Below are positions 1 to 5,990 of a DNA stretch of 9,320 nucleotides, piece by piece (the first letter of the stretch is position 1; every line of letters starts with the position of its first letter). The DNA lies in contig JAEYNZ010000161.1 in assembly GCA_023412195.1 (NCBI GenBank), positions 1 to 9,320 of the forward strand, written 5' to 3'. The notes beneath the pieces were generated by a model, which searched no databases, was not told the origin of the DNA, and saw only the letters and a program-made list of their open reading frames with translations. This DNA comes from Bacteroidota bacterium. GTDB taxonomy: Bacteria; Bacteroidota; Bacteroidia; Bacteroidales; Prolixibacteraceae. Made by a program: the position numbers and the translations under genes.

Positions 1-34
1 AACCTACCCCTCCCAAATTATATAGCTAACTGAT

Positions 35-61
35 TGTCATCTCGAACGAAGTGAGAGATCT
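35..61. repeat. Dispersed Bacteroidota intergenic repeat motif (single copy here)
   Basis: This short stretch has the core TCGAACGAAGTGAGAGATCT, preceded by TGTCATC. From general knowledge, near-identical words (a 'GTCAT..CGAACGAAG..GAGA.ATCT' pattern) recur many times in intergenic DNA of Bacteroidota genomes. It contains a weak inverted pair, ATCTC at 39-43 and GAGAT at 55-59. Only one copy lies in this window, so the repeat status comes from recall and is not shown here. It lies downstream of the minus-strand isomerase-like gene. Confidence 0.5.
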
Positions 62-77
62 CAAATTTCATTGTTTT

Positions 78-99
78 AAAAATGTTACCGGACAACATT
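78..99 (-). terminator. Possible weak terminator of the isomerase-like gene
   Basis: Read on the minus strand, a 6-bp stem AATGTT/AACATT with a 7-base loop is followed at once by a short T run. It starts about 30 bases past the stop codon of the minus-strand gene. The stem is short and AT-rich, so this is only a candidate. Confidence 0.3.
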
Positions 100-131
100 G
101 ATTATTTTAATTCAAATCTAATTTATAGTGA

Positions 132-1121
132 TTATCTGAACTGGTTCATGTATTCCAAAAATATTTTTGCGGTGCGGTCCAGGTTTTCTTCCGACCCGCC
201 ACCGTCAAGCACTTCGCACATCTCGTAAACAATCCATCCCTGGTAACCGATTTCCCGCAGTGCATTCATCCAGTTTTTATAGTCTATGATTCCCTGCCCC
301 ACAGGCACGGCACGCATTACCGGCTGCTCTTCCCGATAGTTTGTAAGTTCATTCACATAGGTAAAGCGGGGATGGGTTACGTAATCGGCCACTATTGTAT
401 TAACAATATAAGGTTTCATTTTAAGTACCGACTGCCGTTGTTCTTCGGGCGAAAGTCCTTCAAGTACCGGCGACCATGCATCCCAGCCTGCCATTACATT
501 GGGCAGATTTACTTCACGGAGCAGCCAGTACATGACATCGTGGTGAAGTGCTATATCATGATGGTTTTGCACCGCCAGCGTAACACCATGCTCAGCTGCG
601 AGTTTACCTGCCATTTTTAATCCTTCAACCACCTCTGCATATTGCCTGTCGTAAGGGATACCCGGACGCTCATATCCGGTAAATATGCGAACCATGCCGG
701 TACCCAAGTCTTTTGCCAATTCAGCAATTTCGCCAACCCATGAAGCCTGTATTTCAGCATTGGGAATACCCGGCTTATCGATCCCTGCTGTAAAATCAGT
801 ATAACCTGCCAGTCCGACAAGCGTCAGTCCCAGGGAGTCTATTTTGGCCTTCAGCCTTGCGCGTGCTGCCTTGTCGTAATCATGCGGCGAAACATGAGGC
901 CGTTTGGCCACCAGCATTACACCTTCATATCCCAGCTCTTTGGCTTTTACAAGGAATTCATCAACTGTAAGCCGGGTCTGCCCACGCCAAAATCCGGCAT
1001 AACTTACAGAATGCAGACATGTTTTTACCTTAAAATCTGATGGATTTCCCGAAGGCGTTTTCTGTGCCTGTACGCTGAATATAAGTGTCAGCAGGGCTGA
1101 TAAAAGGATCAGGTTTTTCAT
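132..1121 (-). CDS. Exported sugar-phosphate isomerase/epimerase-like TIM-barrel protein
   Basis: The 329-residue product looks like a xylose-isomerase-like TIM-barrel protein of the AP-endonuclease-2 superfamily (PF01261 type). Members use a divalent metal to isomerise or epimerise sugars and related hydroxy-acids; the substrate here cannot be told. Residues 1-19 form a Sec signal peptide (MKNL, a hydrophobic core, then SVQA before Q20), so the mature protein is probably periplasmic. Family-type motifs include LGYEGVML (63-70), the strand ending VQNHHD (184-189), GWD (212-214) and the final strand ending IVYE (297-300). H187/H188, D214 and E300 are plausible metal or active-site ligands by analogy, not proven. 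The ATG at 1121 sits directly before the signal peptide and has an A-rich upstream context. The gene diverges from the beta-propeller lipoprotein across 171 bases. A non-catalytic relative is possible because the complete four-ligand set was not confirmed. Confidence 0.85.
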   Translation of the reverse strand: MKNLILLSALLTLIFSVQAQKTPSGNPSDFKVKTCLHSVSYAGFWRGQTRLTVDEFLVKAKELGYEGVMLVAKRPHVSPHDYDKAARARLKAKIDSLGLTLVGLAGYTDFTAGIDKPGIPNAEIQASWVGEIAELAKDLGTGMVRIFTGYERPGIPYDRQYAEVVEGLKMAGKLAAEHGVTLAVQNHHDIALHHDVMYWLLREVNLPNVMAGWDAWSPVLEGLSPEEQRQSVLKMKPYIVNTIVADYVTHPRFTYVNELTNYREEQPVMRAVPVGQGIIDYKNWMNALREIGYQGWIVYEMCEVLDGGGSEENLDRTAKIFLEYMNQFR

Positions 1122-1292
1122 ATGAATCGTTTTAGACGCGATTAAAATATAAAATAAATCAATTCCTCTGCCCGAAGAACCAGGTGCATCTGCAATATTT
1201 TCAAAAGATTATTTTCCCGGTGACCGATTCCGTGAAAGAAGAATAACTATTTTTAGCGGCAGGGAGTATCTAATATAAAAAATTAACTGAGT
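1122..1292. promoter_or_regulatory. Divergent intergenic region (promoters presumed)
   Basis: These 171 bases separate two divergently transcribed starts, so at least one promoter in each direction is expected. I looked for the Bacteroidota consensus (TTTG, about 20 bases, TAnnTTTG) on both strands and found only partial -7-like words, for example at 1249-1256, with no TTG at the right distance. No operator-like palindrome stands out. Confidence 0.4.
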
Positions 1293-2564
1293 ATGCCTGC
1301 TAAAGTTGTTGTTGCCGTTTTTATGATTCTGTCTTTTTTAAGTTGCTCATGTACCTCACAGGAAGATAACTGGACCCATTTCAGGGGATCGGCTATGGAT
1401 GGGAGAGCAAACACTGAATCTGCACCGGTTGAATGGAGCGCAGCAAGCCATGTCGACTGGAAATCTGAGATCAAAGGAACAGGATGGTCATCCCCTGTCG
1501 TGTATGGAAATCAGATATGGGTTACATCAGCCACCGATGATGGTAAGGAATTCTATACTTACTGCTTTGATTTCGAATCAGGAAAGCTGCTCGATGAAAA
1601 AACAATTTTTACCAGCGAATCTCCCCAGCGCATACACAGTACAAATTCATATGCAACGCCAACTCCCTGCATTGAGGAAGGATTTGTATATGTGCACTAC
1701 GGCACTTTTGGCACTGCCTGTATCGATACCCGTACATTTAAAACAGTGTGGAAGCGCGATGACATGCCATGTGAGCACATGCAGGGGCCGGCATCTTCGT
1801 TGATCCTGCACAACAATCTGCTGATTGTACACCTCGAAGGAACCAAAGATCCATATGTGGCTGCCCTGGATAAAAAAACTGGTGAAACGGTCTGGAAGAG
1901 TGTCCGCCCCGCAGAAATATACGACAAGCTGGAACCGGTTTACAGGAAGTCGTACCAGACACCAATTGTTATTGAAGTGAATGGCCGTGAATTGCTTATA
2001 AGCAATTCTGCATACATGTGCTTTGCCCATGATGTGAATACCGGTGAAGTTGTATGGACCATTGAGTATGGTTATGATTCTACTGTAAGCCAGCCGGTAT
2101 ATTGGAACGGAATGGTGTATGTTAATTCGGGCTGGATTTTCCTCGACAATACGCCATTTTTTACCCGTCAGTATGCGGTTGATCCCTCAGGCAGGGGAGA
2201 TGTTACAAAAACACATGTAAAATGGGTTTACGAGGATGAAGTACCCCAGATCCCAACTCCGCTGATCGTGGATGGCAAAATGTATATGGTGCACGACAGG
2301 GGTATGGTAACCTGTCTGAACCTGGAAACAGGAAAGCCAATATGGAAAGAGAAACTTAATGGCAATTTCAATGCTTCACCTGTATATGCTGCCGGTAACA
2401 TATACTTTTTCAGTGTAAAAGGCGACTGCACAGTGATCACACCTGGTGATATCTTTCAGAAGATTAGTGAAAACAGTTTAGATGAAACAGTGAAAGCCAC
2501 ACCCGTTTTTGTCAGGGGCAAACTTATCCTCCGGACGGGTAAAAATCTTTATATGATCAGCTGA
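1293..2564 (+). CDS. PQQ-type beta-propeller repeat lipoprotein
   Basis: The 423-residue product resembles PQQ-binding-like beta-propeller proteins (PF13360/PF13570 type). The N-terminus is a lipoprotein signal: a hydrophobic stretch to about residue 15, then LSC with C18 the likely lipidated cysteine (C20 is an alternative). The mature protein is probably membrane-anchored and faces the periplasm or cell surface. The NWTHFRG segment right after the anchor is typical of this family's opening 'NW..FRG'. Blade signatures recur: GWSSPVVYGNQIWV (64-77), ALDKKTGETVWK (about 190-201), DVNTGEVVW and NLETGKPIWK, that is, the 'D..TG..vW' turn. The family ranges from PQQ-dependent dehydrogenase propellers to BamB-like scaffolds; no dehydrogenase-specific calcium or PQQ site was recognised, so a non-enzymatic or carbohydrate-related role is as likely. 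The 3' end overlaps the convergent DUF302 gene by 8 bases. Confidence 0.87.
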   Translation: MPAKVVVAVFMILSFLSCSCTSQEDNWTHFRGSAMDGRANTESAPVEWSAASHVDWKSEIKGTGWSSPVVYGNQIWVTSATDDGKEFYTYCFDFESGKLLDEKTIFTSESPQRIHSTNSYATPTPCIEEGFVYVHYGTFGTACIDTRTFKTVWKRDDMPCEHMQGPASSLILHNNLLIVHLEGTKDPYVAALDKKTGETVWKSVRPAEIYDKLEPVYRKSYQTPIVIEVNGRELLISNSAYMCFAHDVNTGEVVWTIEYGYDSTVSQPVYWNGMVYVNSGWIFLDNTPFFTRQYAVDPSGRGDVTKTHVKWVYEDEVPQIPTPLIVDGKMYMVHDRGMVTCLNLETGKPIWKEKLNGNFNASPVYAAGNIYFFSVKGDCTVITPGDIFQKISENSLDETVKATPVFVRGKLILRTGKNLYMIS

Positions 2565-2949
2565 GATTGGCTATCACATTTTCCAGTTTTCTCGAAATTT
2601 CAATGGCAATCTGCTGGACCGTATTGTTTTCAACAGCCATCATCGATGCCAGTGCATCAACGGCAGCTACCTCAATTTCTCCGTTCTCATGTTCCTGTAC
2701 CACAACGCTGCATGGAAGCAAAACCCCAAGGTTTTTCTCGCTCTGAACGGCCTTAATAGCGTATGACGGATTGCATGCACCCAGAATGACATACTTTCTG
2801 AAATCTACATCCAGTTTTGCCTTGAATATATCGGACATGTTAACTTCCGCAGGTATTCCAAAACCTTCCTTTTGTAATTCTTCCTTTACCGTGGCAACGG
2901 CATCTTCAAAACTTCTGCCCTTTAGTACGGTACTTTTAAAATAGTTCAT
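2557..2949 (-). CDS. DUF302 domain protein
   Basis: The 130-residue product matches DUF302 (PF03625) along nearly its whole length. It has the typical order: an N-terminal SFEDAVATVKEELQKEGFG helix (13-31), then LDVDFRKYVILGACNP (46-61), the ALQ-like AIKAVQSE (64-71), and GVLLPCSVVV (75-84) with an acidic tail. C59 and C80 lie at positions where the family usually has cysteine. There is no signal peptide, so it should be cytosolic. The biochemical function of DUF302 is not established; the domain occurs alone or next to redox and metal-related genes. The ATG at 2949 has an A-rich upstream stretch typical of Bacteroidota starts. The copper-protein gene lies 147 bases upstream on the same strand, but a strong terminator between them argues for a separate transcript with some possible read-through. 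Confidence 0.93.
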   Translation of the reverse strand: MNYFKSTVLKGRSFEDAVATVKEELQKEGFGIPAEVNMSDIFKAKLDVDFRKYVILGACNPSYAIKAVQSEKNLGVLLPCSVVVQEHENGEIEVAAVDALASMMAVENNTVQQIAIEISRKLENVIANLS

Positions 2950-3060
2950 ATTGCTTTTTTTTGTTAGAAGTAATCTGTCGGGGAATATAACAAACCTGAC
3001 TTCATTCCGTTCAGCAAAATTTTATAAAATTGATTGGCAGATGGTTTGAATATAAAAAAG
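2950..3060 (-). promoter_or_regulatory. Leader of the DUF302 gene; partial promoter-like match only
   Basis: The DUF302 gene follows a terminator, so its promoter should lie here. On the minus strand there is a TTTTG and, 16 bases later, CAGGTTTG, which is 7 of 8 to the Bacteroidota -7 box TAnnTTTG. The spacing is shorter than the usual 19-21, so this is weak. Just before the start codon is an A-rich run (eight A) in place of a Shine-Dalgarno. Confidence 0.25.
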
Positions 3061-3087
3061 TTGTCCGGCAGATAACCTGCCGGACAA
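3055..3087 (-). terminator. Strong rho-independent terminator of the cupredoxin gene
   Basis: A perfect 11-bp stem, TTGTCCGGCAG at 3061-3071 and CTGCCGGACAA at 3077-3087, encloses the 5-base loop ATAAC. On the minus strand it begins 9 bases after the stop codon of the 848-residue gene and is followed by C-TTTTT-A-T-A-T. The GC-rich core and T run fit intrinsic termination of minus-strand transcripts coming from 3097-5643. Confidence 0.88.
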
Positions 3088-3096
3088 CCAAAATCA

Positions 3097-5643
3097 CTAA
3101 TCTTTAACCAGCTTTAATATTGTTCTGTCGCTGGCTGATTTCAGCTCTATGAAATAGATTCCCCTGGTGAGAGGCTGAACATCAAATTCCAAAGTATGGC
3201 TGAATGTTCTTACATCAACCCGGGCAAGTCTTCCGGCCATATCATATACCGAAAGCCTGTATACGGCAGCCTCTGAATTGCCGGTTTCAACTGTAACCTT
3301 TCCTGATGTAGGATTCGGATACATCCTGAAACGGTTGATGTCGGGCTTATACACGGAAGTTGCAGGGAAGATATCAGTAAAATCAGTATTGTGCACAAAC
3401 ATGATTGTTGTATCACCTGCAATGCTGTCGAGGACTATCTGCCACGCATGATCTGTAGGTGGAACATCGTAGCTCCCGTTGTCGTTGAAGTCAGCAAAGA
3501 AGTTAATCGTATAGGAGTGACCGCCTATAAGGCTTGCTGATGTAATTTTAAAATCTGCGGATGTCAGCTCCTCTATGGTAATGGAGTCTTTAATCATCCT
3601 ATCCTCTGTGTTCACCACATAAAGTTCAAATAATTGTCCGATATGTGGGGTCATGTCGCTGAACCGGACTGTCAGTATATGCTTCCATTCGATGTCTGTA
3701 AAATTGGTATTATGGACAAACATAAGCGTGGTATCACCCATAACGTCATTCAGTTCAAGCCTCCAGGCATGATCTGTTGGCGGTGTATCATACATGCCGT
3801 TTTCATTGAAATCGGCCCATATGTCAACATGATACGATTTGCCCTGTTCTATACCGGGGACCTGCATTGTAAATACGGAGTCTGCAATTGCATGTGCCCG
3901 GCCTGCCTCCATGCCTGTTACGGTATCCCTCACTGCAATATACACGTGCTGTCCCATATGTGGGTTCATGCCGCTGAATTCAACTGTGAGGAGGCTTTTC
4001 CACATGATATCGGTGAAATCAGTATTATGAACAAACATAAGCGTTGTGTCGCCCATAACGTCATTCAGCTCAAGCCGCCATGCATGGTCTGTTGGCGGGC
4101 TATCATACATGCCGTTTTCATTGAAATCTACCCAGAAATCGACATGATAAGACATGCCTGACTCAATGCCAGGTACCATTACTGAGAAAACGGAATCTGC
4201 AACCATATGTACCCTGCCGGCCTCCATGCCAGTAGAAGAATCCCTGACAGCAAGGTAAAAGTTCTGCCCTATATGCGGGTTCATTCCGCTGAATTCCACT
4301 GTCAGAATGTGTTTCCACATTATATCCGTGAAATTGGTATTGTGCATGAATGTGAGCGTAGTATCACCAATAACATCATTAAGTTCAAGCCGCCATGCAT
4401 GGTCTGTCGGCGGAGTGTCATACATGCCGTTTTCATTGAAATCGACCCAGAAATCTACTTGATATGACATGCCGGTCTCAATACCCGGAACCATAACTGA
4501 GAAAACAGAATCTGCAACTACATGTGTCCTTCCGGTTTCCATGCCTGTAGCTGCATCCCTGACCGCAAGGTAAAGGTCCTGTCCTATATGCGGGTTCATT
4601 CCGCTGAAATCAACCGTCAGCAGGTTCTTCCACATAATATCCGTAAAACTGATATTATGAACGAATACAAGAGTTGTATCGCCCATAACGTCGTTCAGCT
4701 CAAGCCGCCATGCGTGGTCTGTCGGCGGTACATCATAAGTGCCGTTTTCATTGAAATCGGCCCAGAAATCTATGTGATATGATTTACCTGGTTCGATACC
4801 TGGCACATGTACCCGGAAAACAGAATCTGCCACTGCATGTGTCCTTCCGGTTTCCATCCCGGAAGCAGAATCTATAACTGCCAGGTACAAATCTTGTCCC
4901 ATGTGTGGGTTCATTCCCCTGAATTCCACCGTAAGGAGGTTTTTCCACATAATATCGGTGAAATCTGTATTGTGCATGAATGTCAGTGTGGTATCACCCA
5001 TAACGTCATTCAGTTCAAGCCGCCACGCATGGTCTGTAGGAGGTGTGTCATAAACCCCGTTACCGTTATGGTCGGCCCAGAAATCAACGTGATATGATTT
5101 CCCTTCTTCTGTTCCTGATAATTCTAGTGTAAATTCAACATCGGCTGTAGTATCCACACGGGTAATTTCCATACCTGAACCTTTTTCCACAAGTGCCAGA
5201 TAAAAATCCTGACCTACATGCGGGGTCATACCCGAAAATTCAACAGCGACATTGTACTTTTCTGCATCGCCATCACTTTCTGAAACAATAACCTGTCCGG
5301 TCATCCCTATTGATAAGTGAGGATCGCAATGGTAGTCATAAGTTCCGGCAACACTGAAAACATGCTGGAATGTCCAGTTGATTCCAGGATCGTTTCCAAA
5401 TGATTCGGGATTCGACGGATAAGCTTCAGTGGTGCCGTTTACATTGTGATAGTCTGTGGAATTCTGCCACTCCACTGTATCACCGGCAACAATTTCCAAC
5501 ACTTCAGGATCGAATGTTGAATGGGTTAGCTGTACAATATGTTTTGTTTGGGAGGATACCATCAGGGGCCCTGCCACAAAAAAAACAATCATTAACATCT
5601 TCATCAGAAGATTTTTTCTGTTTGAAGTAGAATTTTTTTTCAT
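3097..5643 (-). CDS. Secreted cupredoxin protein with six tandem repeats and T9SS sorting domain
   Basis: The 848-residue product has four parts. Residues 1-32 are a signal peptide with a long basic n-region. Residues about 34-120 form a plastocyanin/azurin-like blue-copper domain with the type-1 site visible: H66 (DYHN), C106 and H109 (HCDPH), and M114 (GMTG). Residues 130-761 are six tandem repeats of 105 residues (107 in the last). Residues about 765-848 form a type A T9SS C-terminal sorting domain (FRMYPNPTSGKV, YDMAGRL, GIYFIEL, ending KLVKD). The protein should therefore cross the outer membrane by T9SS and be released or anchored at the surface. The copper domain suggests electron transfer or copper handling, but no partner oxidase or cytochrome lies nearby. 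The repeats match no named domain I can identify. The start at 5643 is the first ATG before the signal peptide. The gene is probably monocistronic, ending at the strong hairpin. Confidence 0.93.
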   Translation of the reverse strand: MKKNSTSNRKNLLMKMLMIVFFVAGPLMVSSQTKHIVQLTHSTFDPEVLEIVAGDTVEWQNSTDYHNVNGTTEAYPSNPESFGNDPGINWTFQHVFSVAGTYDYHCDPHLSIGMTGQVIVSESDGDAEKYNVAVEFSGMTPHVGQDFYLALVEKGSGMEITRVDTTADVEFTLELSGTEEGKSYHVDFWADHNGNGVYDTPPTDHAWRLELNDVMGDTTLTFMHNTDFTDIMWKNLLTVEFRGMNPHMGQDLYLAVIDSASGMETGRTHAVADSVFRVHVPGIEPGKSYHIDFWADFNENGTYDVPPTDHAWRLELNDVMGDTTLVFVHNISFTDIMWKNLLTVDFSGMNPHIGQDLYLAVRDAATGMETGRTHVVADSVFSVMVPGIETGMSYQVDFWVDFNENGMYDTPPTDHAWRLELNDVIGDTTLTFMHNTNFTDIMWKHILTVEFSGMNPHIGQNFYLAVRDSSTGMEAGRVHMVADSVFSVMVPGIESGMSYHVDFWVDFNENGMYDSPPTDHAWRLELNDVMGDTTLMFVHNTDFTDIMWKSLLTVEFSGMNPHMGQHVYIAVRDTVTGMEAGRAHAIADSVFTMQVPGIEQGKSYHVDIWADFNENGMYDTPPTDHAWRLELNDVMGDTTLMFVHNTNFTDIEWKHILTVRFSDMTPHIGQLFELYVVNTEDRMIKDSITIEELTSADFKITSASLIGGHSYTINFFADFNDNGSYDVPPTDHAWQIVLDSIAGDTTIMFVHNTDFTDIFPATSVYKPDINRFRMYPNPTSGKVTVETGNSEAAVYRLSVYDMAGRLARVDVRTFSHTLEFDVQPLTRGIYFIELKSASDRTILKLVKD
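3367..5256 (-). repeat. Six in-frame tandem 315-bp repeats within the cupredoxin gene
   Basis: On the plus strand a landmark word (A-T/C-A-T-G followed by YGGG, encoding the repeat's PH.GQ turn) recurs at 3641, 3956, 4271, 4586, 4901 and 5216, spaced exactly 315 bases apart. Protein repeats start near residues 130, 235, 340, 445, 550 and 655. Copies 1-5 are 105 residues each without indels and share TDHAWRLELNDV.GDTTL. Copy 6 (nearest the C-terminus) is more divergent and has a 2-residue insertion before its SYTINFF strand, so it runs slightly beyond the exact 315-base grid. Differences between the central copies fall largely at third codon positions. Confidence 0.95.
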
Positions 5644-5990
5644 AGTATATGTATTTGAATGGTGGTGATCAATTTACGAAAAAATAAAGACTTAAAAGTA
5701 CTTTATTTAAATTATTATTATTAAAAAGATTTTTGTTTCAAAGTATGTTGAATCGATGACGAAAAACTGACCGTTAGGGTTAATAATTTATTGACAATAA
5801 ATAAAATTGGTAAGATGCAATATTTATGCATGTCTGAACAATATTGGTCATAATGACGTTAATATTGATAAAAAATGTTATTATTGTCAAAAAAATATTA
5901 ATTTATAAGAAAATTGTAATAGAAAGTTGTATTATTATTGCAAAATGTATATTTTGGCACTTGAATGTCGTATTAATTAAAGATGATAAT
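5644..5990. other. AT-rich divergent leader between the cupredoxin gene and asnB
   Basis: These 347 bases are extremely AT-rich compared with the flanking genes and must hold the promoters of both divergent genes. They contain two inverted pairs: TTGACAATAA (5791-5800) with TTATTGTCAA (5881-5890), and TTAATATT (5859-5866) with AATATTAA (5894-5901). The stretch 5844-5990 happens to be open in frame with asnB, but it is low-complexity and probably untranslated. No riboswitch, tRNA or small gene was recognised. Confidence 0.6.
5926..5956 (+). promoter_or_regulatory. Candidate Bacteroidota-type promoter of asnB
   Basis: GTTG at 5926-5929 is followed after 18 bases by TATATTTTG at 5948-5956, close to the Bacteroidota primary-sigma pattern TTTG / TAnnTTTG. 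It would start transcription about 25-30 bases before the asnB ATG at 5991. The region is so AT-rich that a chance match is quite possible. Confidence 0.27.

Noticed and set aside
1647..2030. Minus-strand open frames inside the beta-propeller gene
   Set aside because: They are cysteine-rich, lack family motifs, overlap each other in different frames and lie opposite a clear gene.
3634..5097. Four similar plus-strand open frames antisense to the repeat region
   Set aside because: They look like a protein family only because they are the antisense shadow of the 315-base tandem repeats; the minus-strand frame has a signal peptide, copper site and sorting domain.
5791..5816. TTGACA ... TAAGAT as a sigma-70-type promoter
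   Set aside because: The spacer is only 14 bases, and Bacteroidota housekeeping promoters use a different consensus.
5844..5990. In-frame N-terminal extension of asnB by 49 codons
   Set aside because: It would bury the catalytic Cys that must follow the initiator Met at 5991, and its residues are a low-complexity I/K/V/L mix mirroring AT-rich DNA.
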